This document shows positions 44,989 through 57,499 of a stretch of 64,000 bases of DNA, piece after piece. Made by a program: the position numbers and the translations under genes. The DNA is from Gnetum montanum. Lineage: Eukaryota; Streptophyta; Gnetopsida; Gnetales; Gnetaceae. Each line of letters begins with the position of its first letter. The first letter of the stretch is position 1. The stretch covers positions 503,974 to 567,973 of the forward strand of contig MNCI01022206.1 of the NCBI GenBank assembly GCA_015680685.1, in the 5' to 3' direction. The notes below the pieces were generated by a model. The model was given only the letters and a program-made list of their open reading frames with translations. It did no database searches and was not told where the DNA came from.

Positions 44989-46149
44989 ATATAATAAAAT
45001 TTCAATTCAATTCATGTGAAAAATTACTTTATCCAATTGAAACAGCAAGCAAGCAGGACGAAACAACTTTAAAATCTTAGGAGTTGTGGAGTCTACCTGT
45101 GCAACTTTACACTTGTTTTGGCTCAGAATAATAACCAGAAAACATTGAATAAATCAGAATATCCAATAGCAAAAACTATAAGCAAGGTCAGTCCGGTCAA
45201 CAGCAACGGATCATAGAATCGGATACTCACTCCTGCCATGGGACAATTGCATATGGTACAAAGTATGTGTGTCACTATCACCGTCTATCACCGTCATCTT
45301 CTCCACAGCATTCTATTACGATAAATTAGGAGTTTTGACTGGTCAAAAGTATACATCTGTATTTTGTTGGACTGGACTTGGAACATTGCCAAACAATGAT
45401 ATCTAGCAATGATTTCGATTTATACGCTCAACATTCAAAGTTCAAAGTTCAACCTAGCTTTACCATCGCAGTGTATAAAATATAAATGACGTCTCCTTGC
45501 AGACGCAATGCATTTTGCGTCATTGCTATGGATCGCTGTGGTGGTGTCCCCTTAAAATTCAGATGGAACATGACCCTGAATTTTGCTCGTTTGTTTGTTT
45601 GAGAACAAGGAAACATTTCCATGGATTTAGCATCCAAGTGAGTGACTATTTACTCCAGCAATCAAATGAATGGGAATATGAAATAGTTAACTGGATATAA
45701 TCATATAAATGACGGTGAGAATATCATCAAAAACTATAAAGAGAAATCGTCAGAACGTAATGTGATAGATTGCAAATTTCACTATCATTTTAGTCTCTTG
45801 TTTTTGGTTGAAAGTGTAAGGTATGATTACTGTTTTCGCCTTTAGCTTTTTGGTACAAGTATTCAATCAATCTTCCACGCTGGTCCCATAGCAATGGATG
45901 AAACACGACCATATGATATTGATAATGATCCTGACAAGAGCAGTCGTTTGAAAGTGAATCCAGATGCTGTGCTGCTTTTGCCTTGACAGCATAAACTGTA
46001 CCAACAATTTTGGCGATAGATGCGGTGAAATATTGATCGATGAAAATGCATTGCATGGGTCCTCCGGCTTTGCCCTGTCCCCTTCCTCTTTGCTCGCTTC
46101 CTGCCCAGCCATGACTCAGGAGGCTCAATGCTCATCCTGTCATGTCAGT
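44989..46149 (+). other. Far upstream region of WRKY gene 1
   Basis: No gene recognised. The stretch 45815-46080 is duplicated at 30840-31200. Several overlapping short frames on both strands at 45790-46160 have no recognisable content. Confidence 0.45.
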
Positions 46150-46500
46150 GGCTCTTCTTGAGCTAAGTCTTACCACTTTTGAGCTAAAAAAACAAGCACC
46201 TTACCATCCTTTCATATGCATGGCCAGAGCTAAGTCTTACTAGTTTCAAGCTAAGAAACAAGCACCTTACCATCAATGAGCTAACTGTTACCACTTTCGA
46301 GCTAAGAAACAACCACTTTACGGTTAAGCTAAGTCTTATTAGTTGTGAGCTAAGAAACAACCACATTACCATCAGTGAGCTAAGTGTTAGCACTTTTGAG
46401 ATAAGAAACAAGCACTTTACCATCAATCCAAATCCTAGGCTAGAGATAACTCTTACCATTTTCCAAGTAAGAAACAAGCATCTTACCATCAGTCCAAAGA
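46150..46500 (+). repeat. Promoter minisatellite, ~55-bp imperfect repeats
   Basis: About six to seven diverged units are built from two alternating blocks: GAGCTAAGTCTTAC followed by GAGCTAAGAAACAA, then GCACCTTACCATCA. It ends about 265 bp before the WRKY gene 1 start codon. The minus strand is open through the array (46184-46504) only because the unit has no stop. Confidence 0.8.
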
Positions 46501-46658
46501 ACAAGACTCACCAAGTCTGCCCCTTTTTCCAAGTGGCCATGACTGGGCTCAATCAAGTATTGGCATGAACAAAGTCCTAACACTTAAGAAGCAAGCACCT
46601 TGTAATCACTCCAAGTCCCCAAAAAACGAGTCCATGAAGACCCACACATACAGTTCTA

Positions 46659-46664
46659 TTGACT
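46659..46664 (+). promoter_or_regulatory. Possible W-box (TTGACT)
   Basis: TTGACT lies 100 bp upstream of the WRKY gene 1 ATG. W-boxes are binding sites of WRKY proteins and are common in WRKY promoters, but a 6-mer match alone is weak evidence. Confidence 0.25.
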
Positions 46665-46763
46665 TGCTTTGAAGCTACGGAATTCCAGATTCCATAACTT
46701 AAGCACAATAGTAAAAAGCTGTTGCCCACCCGCACGATTGCATCTTGCTCATTCTCTCTGCCC

Positions 46764-48928
46764 ATGGACGAGCTTGGAGACCTGTGGGAAGGATTGCTAT
46801 TTGATGCTCATCATCACACAGACACAGCTAATGATAAAGATAGGTATCCCCAGTGTACGATGATGCTAGCTTGCTCTGCAAATGATGTGAAGGAAGAGAC
46901 AAAGCAAACACAATTTGCTGTTAAATTTGAAGAAGGCGGCCATTCTAAAGAAGTAGAGATGGCCAAGAAGAATCATCCTCAACATCACAATCAGCCATTA
47001 ATAGAATCAGGAATTGCTCCTCTGTATGATCTGTTCTACTTCATGCATACTTTTTTACATGATTGGGAATATTTATTACATTTTGAGAATGAAGTACATG
47101 GTTATTTTTGGCCGCTGTCAGTGCTGCTGCTGGTCCAGACAGGAAAAGATCGAGGAAGAGCAGAGAAAGAGGACCCAGATTCGTGTTCAAGACCAGATCT
47201 GAGAAGGAGGTCATGGAGGACGGTTACAAATGGCGAAAGTACGGCAAAAAAACAGTCAAGAGCAGTCCACATCCTAGGTACATGTCTGACTCTATTAATC
47301 TCTTGCATATATTTACTATGCTTCATAAAATTCAGATATGTGAAAGCGTAGAATCATATGAATCCTGGTTATGTAAGAAGCGTAGAATTATATGAATCCT
47401 GGTTATGCAAGCCTTTGAAGGGTAAGGGTATATTACTACAATCCTGATGAGTAGAACTATAGTTTTAGATTCTCAAAATATTATTACTCATGAGATATTA
47501 AAGTTCAGTAAAAATTGTGATGATTCAGCTTTACTCATAGATTGGAAATTTGGATTGGAATAGCAAATCAGCAACTCTTTTTCATAAATCGAAAAATTTG
47601 AATAAATCGATGTAAGAATCAGATTAAAATCATCGGTATTAACAAAATATAGCAGTCATATCCAGTGTTACCATACTTGCAGAGTTTCAGCAGTACTTGC
47701 AGAGTTGTTCTGGGGTTTTGAAGAATATGGGACACTCACCACTCACGGACCTAGTTGAAATTTTGACTATTTTAAAAGATTACAAACTGTGAAAATTGAA
47801 AAATACACAGGTTGACCCAAGTTTTGACCAAGTCTTCAAAGTAGCTTACTGAATCTGGGTTTATTTCCAGAAAACTAGTGACTCGCAGGGTCCAAGTCTG
47901 GTAACACTGGTTATATCCACCCATGTTCGTAGGTGCAATTTCTGAAAAATTAAATATAGAAATTTTAGTTTTCCATCAGAATTAGTAATAAACAATACCG
48001 TAAACTTAAAAAATCAATAAAAATATAACATTATTAAATGTCCAATCTGATTTTGAATAGGCTTCAATGTTGCATTAGGATATGTTACAGATCTCATTAT
48101 TACTGGCAGATTTTTCAAACTTTACTATCTGTTAGAGACATATAAACGNGATTACTGGCAGATTTTTCAAACTTTACTATATGTTAGAGACATATAAACG
48201 CTTCTTCTGGCAGATTTTTCAAACTTTACTATCTGTTAGAGACATATAAACGCTTCTTCTGTAGCTCCGGTTATGAAATAGAAGTAGATGCATGTTAAAA
48301 GTGAAAATCTTAGACAAATGTGAGTCAGAACAACAAAAGCAATTCCAGTGAAGCATAGTATATTTATATAATTTTTTTTCATCTTTATAAATTTATGACC
48401 CATGAAGCAGAAGAAGAGCGCTTTGTGAAATTGAGATTGAACTTCCTTAATTTTCAGAAGAAAAACGTTCTCTTAAACATTTAAATGGCATCTTGTACAA
48501 GAAAAACGGAGTTAGAGTGATTTTACTTTTCCCAAACTGCCTGCATTAGCAGGTAATTTCCTTGAACAAGTATTTTACAATATTAAAATCTATACTAGAT
48601 CACACTCTATAAAATCTATGCTAAAATGTACTCTACCCAATCTGCATCCACATGAAGACGGTCCTTTTAGGTAGTTTCAGTCTTATAATTCAACATAAAC
48701 CGTTTCTTTTTCCTTATTTCATTATATCCCAGCAACATGTGTGATTGGGATTTACCTTGCCAATGCAGAAACTACTACAGGTGCTTAGAGAAGAGCTGCA
48801 CGGTTAAGAAGAGAATAGAGAGAGATCCATCAGATGAAAGCCTGGTTATAACGACATATGAGGGTACCCACAACCATGAATGCCCTTGCATTGTGTTTTA
48901 CTGCGTTGCTCAAACAGAACAAGCCTGA
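46764..48928 (+). CDS. WRKY transcription factor, group IIc, WRKYGKK variant (gene 1)
   Basis: Three exons: 46764-47023, 47122-47277 and 48769-48928 (576 nt with stop, 191 aa). Both introns are phase 2 with GT...AG ends; the second splits the Arg codon before NYYRC, the usual WRKY-domain intron. N-terminus MDELGDLWEGLLFD; a basic stretch DRKRSRKSRERG (about 93-104, possible nuclear signal) precedes the domain. The heptad at 124-130 is WRKYGKK, not WRKYGQK. Zinc ligands are C144, C149, H173 and H175 (C-x4-C-x23-H-x-H, group IIc). The tail after the finger is short (~16 aa). Arabidopsis WRKY50/51/59 share this heptad, and tobacco NtWRKY12 with WRKYGKK prefers a WK-box over the W-box. Intron 2 (1491 bp) holds a MITE and tandem repeats. 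Splice sites are predicted by eye; the exon 1 donor (CT/GTATGA) is the least certain. Confidence 0.88.
47663..47909 (-). mobile_element. hAT-type MITE, copy 2, in WRKY intron 2 (247 bp)
   Basis: Plus-strand ends are CAGTGTTACCA and TGGTAACACTG, an 11-bp perfect terminal inverted repeat. Flanks are GTCATATC (47655-47662) and GTTATATC (47910-47917), an 8-bp target duplication with one mismatch. It is related to 31257-31495 in reverse orientation. The duplicated intron copy at 32060-32440 lacks it. It sits inside a spliced intron, so the reading frame is unaffected. Confidence 0.85.
48105..48260 (+). repeat. Three 52-bp tandem copies with an N
   Basis: Units start at 48105, 48157 and 48209 (GGCAGATTTTTCAAACTTTA). 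A single N lies in the first unit at 48149. Near-identity next to an N points to an unresolved assembly overlap, though a real tandem repeat is possible. It lies in intron 2 of WRKY gene 1. Confidence 0.8.
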
Positions 48929-49299
48929 CGGTACAATATTTTTGACATTTTTTCCCCAATAATATGGTTGAAGGCCCTCATCTTGTCTTCATATGTACCT
49001 TAACATGAGAAGCATAACATAATGGCAACTTATCTCGGTAATGTGCACATTCTGAAGATACGTTGGTCCAAGAAGTTCGAAGTACTGAGCACCGATGTTT
49101 AATTTTCTTGTGTGTTTCCATGGATGCTTTATATGGGTTTATCCATTTGCCATAAGAGAATCTTACTCCTATATTTTGTTTTTGCTCTGCAAACTATCAT
49201 TAGTTTAACTGATTGAGGTGGCTCTCGTTTGTAACCTGTATTTTCAACGGTTTTAAAACCGTATTTGTAATAGATATAACTTTTATTACTTTATGTAAA
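48929..49299 (+). other. 3' flank of WRKY gene 1
   Basis: It probably holds the 3' UTR. No clear polyadenylation signal was picked, and no other feature was seen. Confidence 0.4.
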
Positions 49300-50625
49300 G
49301 ATTTGCAATACTATAGGTAGTGGTGAAAGTTTTGGCTTGATAATCCTAAGTCATATGTTTAATTCCAAGATATGCAATACTATACATAATGGTAAAAATT
49401 TTGGCTTGTTAACCCCAAGTCACAGCTCTGATTTTACTTGGTAGCATTGAGTTATAAATTTAAAGAAAGAATTCTATAAAAGGAATTTTGAAACTAGTCT
49501 TGCTAGATCTCAAGGGTCTATATAGATGTAAGTAAAACATTTTCAGTTTTATATAGTTATAATGAGTTGAACTTTGATTTTAAAAAGTCCCTTGAATGTT
49601 CAAAGAGAACAATGCTTGGGATAATAAGAATACTTTTGACTCTTTAGAAAAGCTTTTTCAAATTATTCTTATTTATAATTAAAATATACCATTTAATTAT
49701 AATAAGGTGTTAGCTTAGTTATGAGAGCTTTAACATGGAAACCTTATGTCATAGGTTTGATTTAGTAGCAATGCTTTGTTATGGATAAGTTTTGCAAAAG
49801 GAATTTTAAAACTAGTATTGTTAGAAAAGTCCACAACCACCTCAATAAAAGTAAATAAAAATATTTATTACCATAAGAGTTTTTCCATCATTCGCACTTT
49901 CTAATGCTTTTGGAATGAGATTTTTCCAAGTTTTTAGTAAAGAGCTAAGGCTTCGTATCCTTTTTATGTCATTCTTGTCTCCAAATGTCATAGAGTTAAA
50001 CATCTTATAGAACGTTACACCCACTAACCCACTAGACTCCATATTCCTTTATACTAGAGTAAATTTAGTAGTAAGAGTCTTAGCTTGGTAACCCTATATC
50101 ATAGGTTCATTTCTACTAGGCAACACTAAGTTATAAATTTTTTCAGAAAATTCAGTATAAAGAATTTTGAAACTAGTCCAATAGATCTAAGGAATCTTAG
50201 TGAATGTAAGTCTACAATTTTAGTTTCAATTTCGCAAATTAAAAACTAATCAACTACTCATTAGATCCCATCCTATAATGACTACCCCTACCCACATGCA
50301 CTATCCACTAACCTTCTATACTTATTTCCTATCCTTTTCGCGTTACATTTAGATAAGAAGTTAACAATGAGGTGTTAGCTTAGTGATAAGAATCTTGATT
50401 TGAGAGCTCCAAGTTATAGGTTTGATTTTGGTTAGAATTGTTGAGTTATAAAGTTCTAATTAGATTATATATCTTGGGGTGTACTTATATTACAATTATT
50501 TTGGGTATTAACACCCCTAATTTTCGAGAATGAAACCTATGACTTGAGCTTTTATTTCAAATTAAGAGTCATTACCTCTAAGCTAACACCTCATTGTTTT
50601 CTTGGGCCACTTTTATCCTAAAATA
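49300..50625. repeat. Cluster of SINE-like elements (five or more pieces)
   Basis: Plus-strand heads occur at about 49309, 49379, 49703, 50060 and 50367, and a minus-strand head at about 50530-50615. The best heads read GAGGTGTTAGCTTAGTGATAA, then roughly 35 bp on AAGTTATAGGTTTGATTTTG, the layout of pol III A and B boxes in tRNA-derived SINEs. Several are followed by a shared body (GTTATAAA, then GAATTTTGAAACTAGT, then a stretch containing AGATCT.A). The same body is repeated at 56460-57490. All copies are diverged. Confidence 0.6.
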
Positions 50626-51300
50626 TCACCATATTTTTGGAACATATACCCCCTAACCAACAAAGAAACTACTACTCCCTACCCTACTATATTTATTACT
50701 ACCTACAACCCTATGATTAATAATATGAGAGATTTCTAATGATTTACACTGTCTACATTGACCCTAAACTAGGCTAGTGGCACATTACTGCTCAAGCCTA
50801 ACTTGTCCATCACCAAAGTGAATGAAAGATAATAAATAACAATTACATCTTAGTGCTTGTAGAAATCATTAATCCATTCACATAAACATAAATTAAAATA
50901 GATCATGAAACATTACTGAACTTCTATGTGAACTATAAGCCAAATAACATAAAAGCATAAACAAAACTCTAACATAAATAGCATAATATCTAGTCATGAA
51001 TAAGTGCCCAAATACTATCATCAAATAAACATAATAATTTGGTCTAGTCTAGTTGATTATCTATGTTATCAAGACAAAATAAATGTATATGTCTAAGTAC
51101 TAAAAAGCATATGTTATCATCTTTTCCTTCTACATTAGCACCACAAAATCCATATTTTGAAGCATATATATACAAATCATAAGGTTTCTCTAGAGTCAAA
51201 AATATCAATATAGGCATAGAGATTAATCTTCACTTCAATTTATTAAAGGCTATCTAACAACACTACTCCATACAAAAACACACTTCTTTTAAGCAACGTT
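50626..51300. other. Intergenic, no feature seen
   Basis: AT-rich DNA with no coding or repeat motif recognised. Confidence 0.4.
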
Positions 51301-51304
51301 ATCA

Positions 51305-51570
51305 AAGGGGTTGCTGCTATGAAGTAATCCTCTACAAACCTCTTATAGTAGTCCTCTAGACCAAGAAAACTCATAATATCCCAAACTATTTTTGAAGTGG
51401 GTTAATCTTATGCCATTGTTATCTTTCAAGGATTTACTAAGATGTGATCACCTGAAACAACTAAACCATTTTCCTTCAAAAAGAAGACTTCAATGGTTGG
51501 GCATGTAGACTATCTTCTTCTCTGATTCTCACTTAATGATAAATAGACATGAAGAGTATCTTGAAGAAAT
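51305..51570 (-). pseudogene. Ty3/gypsy pol fragment of a second lineage
   Basis: The minus-strand translation shows LYAQ/LHAQ-type thumb sequence (about 51480-51540), then PTSKIVWDIMSFLGLEDYYK with RFVEDYFIAATPL at about 51310-51410. This is the RT connection region (consensus-like SFLGLAGYYRRF). It differs in wording from the connection region of element B (8540-8640), so it comes from another gypsy lineage. Stops are present, and no LTRs were found nearby. Confidence 0.65.
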
Positions 51571-54500
51571 TTTTCTCTCTCTCAGCTAATTCAACAAATC
51601 ATGTATCCAAGGGAATGAATACTAATTCTAGATAGTCACATAGTTCAATTGTTTCTAATCTATACACATCCTTAATCCTCTATCCGTCTTCTTCAAATAA
51701 CACTAGAGTACATCATGCAAACACACATGAACAAATTATTCCTCTATCTAGTAATTTCTAAATGTGCATCTTCAACTTAGTTAACTTCATAGATGACATT
51801 TGATGTGGTGGCTTAGAGATAGATTCAACACTTGGATTTAAGGCTATTTCAAACTCAATGTCTCGCTTAAGAAATTTGTGATGAAAACTAGTGTATACTA
51901 TGAGTCTTTTGTAAGTTATGAAATTCCACACCTAGTTTTACTACTAGCTAAGGGCATGAATGCAAGTGACGGTAAGGTTGTGGTGATAAATGAGAGTTGT
52001 ATTTAGGTCATGGTTAAGTCATAGTTAGAATATAGTATGTTCAAGAGAAAGTAATGCAAGCTGTAGTTAAGTTATGATTAGGTTGTAATTCAACATTTTT
52101 TATGCTATGAATTAATAGTTGATGAGATCCAATATCTTGATCCATTTTTTCAAATTTTGAGTCCTTTTCCTTTATTGGTTATTATGTTTGATTTTCTAGG
52201 TGGCTAGTTGTTTATTATAGTAGTAATTAATGTGTGTGATGATAAATGGTTAAAGCTAGCTCTAAAGGAGTAGGTTGGTTGGGTAATTCACAACCTAGGT
52301 TTCAAGCTATTATTCTCTTTATCCATAGTGTATGTTGCTTTCTTCTTAGGTTCTATCCCAAGGAATTGTAATATTTTATTACTAAGTAAGTCTTTGGTAT
52401 TATAGTGATGCAATAATGACAAAATGAACCTTGGGTGTCTCAATCTCTGATGATAAAGCATGTCATTTCTTAAAAATAAGTTGCATATACACATAAGTAT
52501 ATGCATATGCATATATGTAGTTAATCATGTATAGATGTATACTTTTACTTATCTCATACATAACCATAAATGCATGGAAATAGTTGCATATAAAAATTAC
52601 TTGGAAGATTATGGAAATCATTAAGCTTGGTCAAAAGTAAGAAAACATTAATTTAGCAAGTGCTCTTAGAGTATATTATATGTTTGTTGCATGGATGTAA
52701 CCATGATAGAAAATAAAGATTGAAATGATTTTTTCTATATTGTAGCACTTTAACCTCATTTAATTTACATTATATGCAATTTACTTCTTGGCATTTTATA
52801 CAAGTTAATTAATGATAGTTTATCATATGTTTATTTTAACCTTTGTAATTAGTAACTAAAAGTACATAGGTTAAAACCTCAAGTACTTAATATGATTAAC
52901 TTAGTTTACTCAAGAGTTAATATGTAGATCCAATGTGACTACAAGTTGATAGAGTAGATACTCATTATTAGTTTTAAGAATTTACTTTTCCTTACTTTAT
53001 TAGTAAATTATTATTAAATTTCATTTTCATTATATTTTTTATTACTGTAAAATGGAATAAATATCATAATGATTATCTATCTCAATTGCACTTAACCATA
53101 CACTATGCACTAACTATAAGTAGGATTTGGAAGACAACAACATTCAATTCACAAAACTACTAATAGAAATATATAACTTATCTCTTCTATAGAATTCAAT
53201 CAACTCTATTATATATACTTGTAGATTCGTATGATTAGGGATTAGGAAAACTTGCCAATCATCAACTAGGCTAGAGGTCGAAGTGGACAAGTAGACTTCA
53301 TTGCTAGCTAAGTATGAAGTGACAATAGATGACTAGTAAAACTACAAGTTATAGTGGATCTTGTAAGATGCAATGTAGGTCAAAGTGGCCTATGAAATCA
53401 CAAAATAGAAAGGCTTGTAAAAATTGATAAAAAGATAACTCATTAAATTATTTTAAAAATAATGAGAATTTTCACTAAAGAAAATATATCAAATACAAGT
53501 TGCAGTGAAATATACGAGAATGATTGCAAGGTAAAGTAAGAAATTGTAGTGATAAAAAATTGTATGGACTGAAACTCATGGTGTTTTTCTAATACAAATT
53601 GATTGTGAGCCATGGTCTTTTTAGGAAAGTCCAAATATTAACTACTATGAATAAAGTATGAGGTTGCAGTTGGGTTGCAATCTACATAGTCTTGTTGAAA
53701 CAAAGCATAATTAAATTTGAATTCAAATTCTATGTGTAGTTAAGGCCTAAGATATCTCAAATTTAATGAGAGAAGACTATCTAAGATATAGACTAACATG
53801 ATTTGGTAAGCTTTCAATATGAAATTTAAGGAGTATATGCCCTGCAATAGAAAGTCAAGCTTCTATTAGATAAATTTGTAATTCAATCCTCTTAGAGAGG
53901 TCTAGATCTAGAGATAGATGTGTTGAACTAGTTATAATATGAAGAATTTGTCAATTGTTCATGCCTCAAGGGTTTATACATTCAAATTTGATTCAAATTC
54001 ATGAAAATAAAAGGGCTATGTAGAGAAACTCCAAATTGAAGCTTCAAAATACTCTCAAATTTTTTCAAATGATTGAAATGTATAGGAGATCTTGTGTCCT
54101 CTATGATTAGTACTCATATTCAAGGAATTGATGTGAATTCTTACTGAAAAAAAAGTATGAAATCTTCAGTTCATTCAAGTACATGCTTATACAACTATGA
54201 AACATAAATTTCTTGAATATTAAATTCAAATCTAGTAATATAAGATGAAGTAAATATTTCACATAAACTTAGATATGAAATTAGATCTTATGAACCATTA
54301 TAAGCATTGTAAGAGATTAAAACATATGTGATAATAATAACTTAAGAGAATGAGATAAAATTAAGAGAATTTGTAAGAAACTATGAATGACTGATTGTGA
54401 TAAACATAATTATGAAAAGGTAAGGATGAGAAAATTTCATAAGTATTACTTCATATTGAGAATCATATTGCAAGAATGCAAGGATGAAAAAAAACCTAAA

Positions 54501-55060
54501 AGACATTCTATAGAACAAGCTTTTAATGGAGTGGATATTGTAGAAGTTTCTTCAAAATTGTTCAAATGTCTTCAAAAAGAATGATTTTTTTGGAAGAGTA
54601 TGACTTGACCATGAGTTATGATATGAAACTTTTAGCAAACTATAGATTATGGTTTGACTTATGAAAACTATTGAGAAGAAACTGCTAAAACTATGAGTCA
54701 ATCATTGATGGTTTGTGAATTTTGCTAGAAATACTCATCACAAATCATGGGGAGGGACTATGAGTCATGTTCTTTGGACCATGAACTAACCATGAGTAAT
54801 GATTTAGGTTTTTTTTTCTTTTATGACAAATGATGGTGCAGCCATGGTCTGAGATTCACAATACCACAACTTGATGATAGGTCATAGTAAACTCAAAGAA
54901 CTTTAGATTCTTCACTCAAGAAAATATAATTCAAGTTTGATCTTTAACTCAGCTTTGGTTTATCCTCTTGAGAGGTTTGTTTATGATGAAATTGTTGAGA
55001 AGTGATGAAAGTGTCCAGGAGAATGGTGAAAGAAGAGAGTAATGAGAGGGATTGATAAGT
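51571..55060. other. AT-rich intergenic, little recognisable
   Basis: About 3.5 kb without a gene I can support. The first ~300 bp may be more of the decayed gypsy pol. Short frames elsewhere, such as 54387-54584, match nothing I know. Confidence 0.45.
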
Positions 55061-55065
55061 TGAAT

Positions 55066-55260
55066 AATTTATTTGTATATTTTATTAGGCATTTCTAATT
55101 TATCAAGATTGTTTTTCATCAAAGGAATCATCTCTAATCATCATCAAATTATACTAATAAGTTGGAGAATTTATTTGTATATTGTATCAAATATTACCAA
55201 TTTATCAAGATTGTTTTTTCATCAAAGGAATTGTCTCCAATCATCATCAAATCATTCATA
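55066..55260 (+). repeat. Imperfect ~100-bp tandem duplication
   Basis: Two adjacent copies share TTTATCAAGATTGTTTTTCA or a close variant, CATCAAAGGAAT and TCATCATCAAAT. Confidence 0.75.
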
Positions 55261-56310
55261 TTTAATCTTCATCATAGAATGGAAATGAAAGGCATCCTAT
55301 TTATAGAAATGGATTGGGGCCATAATATATTATTTGGAGCCAAGTTTACCTTGCACATTCTTTTTATAAATTGAAATATTCATTGGTATTTTGGATGAAA
55401 ATCAATTACATCTATCCATCAAATACCATTTTTTGATTTTTTATAGAGAATATATTGTTGGTCTTCCAATCCTATTTTTTTATATTTTACATATTTTTTT
55501 TTGAGAAAAAAACATATAAAAGTAATTATAATGTATGAGATATCCTTACATGATTAGATAGTCAAAAATGGTTAACACATCACAGTTTTAGGAAAGTTAC
55601 AGAAAGTAAGAGCAAAATAGACATGGGAAAAGATGATGGAAGATTATTTTAAAAAATTGTATATAGATAAGGATTTGGATCTTCATAGAGGTAAATAATG
55701 AAAGAAAATTTATGTTATCAACTCCATTTTGTTGGAATAACACTAGCATGATGATGATGGTATTAGAGCAATAGTTTCAAGATGCTTTTAAAGGACATGT
55801 TTATTGGATACCTTTACACTCTTGAACTAGTAATATTGATGTCTTTTTTACAAATTGATTACTTTAATATATCCTTTTGGATCTATACATACACAACAAA
55901 GTTTTAGTTCAATAATTCTAGTAGTTTAGAAATTAAAGATTTTCTCAAAAACCTTTATTTTATTTGGTATTTCTATTATAATGGTCTCCTCTTAGGACCT
56001 TACCCTAACTTTGGCATTTAGTAATTAATAATCATAAGTGTCATTTTCTATTATTAATGAAATATTATGGTATACATATTTGAAAATTACAAAATTGTAG
56101 ATAAAAGTTGAGGGTAACTTCCAAGTTCTTTTTAGCAACTATCTAAATTTATTTGGATGCCTCCTTAGTCATTTTATAGAATGCTATAAGAAATTTATTT
56201 TGATTTAAAGTTTACAAATTTTGAGCATAGTTTTTCTTGTTGTCTATTTTATTCATACTAATTTCTTAGATTGATACCTCACCCTTACTTTTCAAAACAA
56301 TAGTAAAGCA
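55261..56310. other. AT-rich intergenic, no feature seen
   Basis: No coding or repeat motif recognised. Confidence 0.4.
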
Positions 56311-57490
56311 CCTTGGGATGTAGGGCAAGTGGTCATGATACTTATCTTCACTTGGGAAATCTTGGGTTTGGGTTTGGGTTTGGGTGTGACATCACTCATG
56401 GTTGTGTTACTAGCCTTGAGTTGTTTTGCTTATAATAATAATAGTAGTAATGCTAAAGCATGGCTTCTTTTTAAAAAGTTATCACAAGTCACTCTATTTT
56501 ATAATTGTTCTTAATGATAAGTACTTTTGTGGTTAAGTACCTAAAAACAAAGAAAATTTCCTGCAAGGAATTTTGAAAGCTTGTACTCGTGTAGATCCAA
56601 GATCTTAGTGAACATAATCAGATAAGTTCACTTTTAGTTTGGGTGAATAATAATGATGGTACCAACCTAATAGCATCCTTCGTCCGTGCAAGTCATCTAG
56701 GACAAGTCACTCGCTTTGTAACTGTTCTTAATGGTAAATGCCTTTGTGATTAAATACCCTAATTTTTTTTTTCTCCCGAGAAATTTTGAAAGCTTGTGGT
56801 CCTATGGATCCAAGACCTTTGTTTAGTCATCATAATCGATCATTTTCAGTTTGGGTGGGACAAATAATGGTGCGTACCAACCCAGGAAATGACAAGTTCA
56901 TTTTCAGCTGCTGCGGTGGGACCTATGTGCTGTGGGACCTATGTGCCGGAGATTCTTGATTCCGGATAAATTTTGACGAACTCTTCACGTCAGATTTAGG
57001 AGCGCGTACCAAATAATGGCGATACCAACCTAACAGCATCCTCCAAACAATGCAGGTCAGGTCATCTGCCCTACTATTTGAGTAAGGGTAGCGGTACCAC
57101 CCCGAATTTATCTTGCCTTAAAGAACGGTAAAGCAGGGCCTCCTTTTAAAAAGTCATGACAAGTCACTCTGCTTTATAACTGTTCTTAATGGTAAGTATC
57201 TTCGTAGTTATGCACCAAAACAACAAAGGAAAAAAAAATTGACAAGAAAAAAAATTTACAGGAAATTGTGAAAGCTTGGGTCTCGTGGATCCAAGATCTC
57301 ATTGAACATAAACTGACAAGTTCATATTTTCAGAACATAAACTGACAAGTTCATATTTTCAGCTGGGTGGGACAAATAATGGTGCGTACCAACCTAGAAA
57401 ATGACAAGTTCATTTTCAGCTGGGGTGGGACCTATGTGTCGGAGATTCGCGACTCTGGATAAATTTTGACGAACTCTTTGCGTCGGATTA
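56311..57490 (+). repeat. Three tandem SINE-like bodies
   Basis: A head-like stretch GGGCAAGTGGTCATGATA at 56330 precedes the first body. Bodies at about 56460-56680, 56690-56990 and 57147-57490 share, in order: AAGTCACTC, ACTGTTCTTAATGGTAA, TTTTGAAAGCTTG, GGATCCAAGA and GGTGGGACAAATAATGGTGC. The block GGTGGGACAAATAATGGTGC appears again near 58850. Part of the body matches the SINE-like pieces at 49465-50240. Confidence 0.65.
57305..57362 (+). repeat. Exact 29-bp tandem duplication
   Basis: AACATAAACTGACAAGTTCA and the following nine bases occur twice without change. Confidence 0.9.
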
Positions 57491-57499
57491 ATTCACAAT

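Noticed and set aside
44496-45080. Long frames spanning the N run
   Set aside because: They consist almost wholly of unknown residues from the assembly gap.
46184-46504. 106-codon minus-strand frame with repeated MVRCLFL/SSL motifs
   Set aside because: It is a translation of the promoter minisatellite; the periodic peptide comes from the repeat unit, and no family or context supports a gene.
46722-47351. 209-codon single-exon reading of the WRKY gene 1 region
   Set aside because: It starts upstream of the better ATG at 46764 and reads through intron 1 out of frame with the WRKY domain. The spliced model gives the full conserved domain.
52288-52512. Minus-strand frame with LYHQRLRHPRF, recalling a copia pre-integrase motif
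   Set aside because: The similarity is limited to a few residues. No integrase, RT or LTR sequence follows on the same strand.
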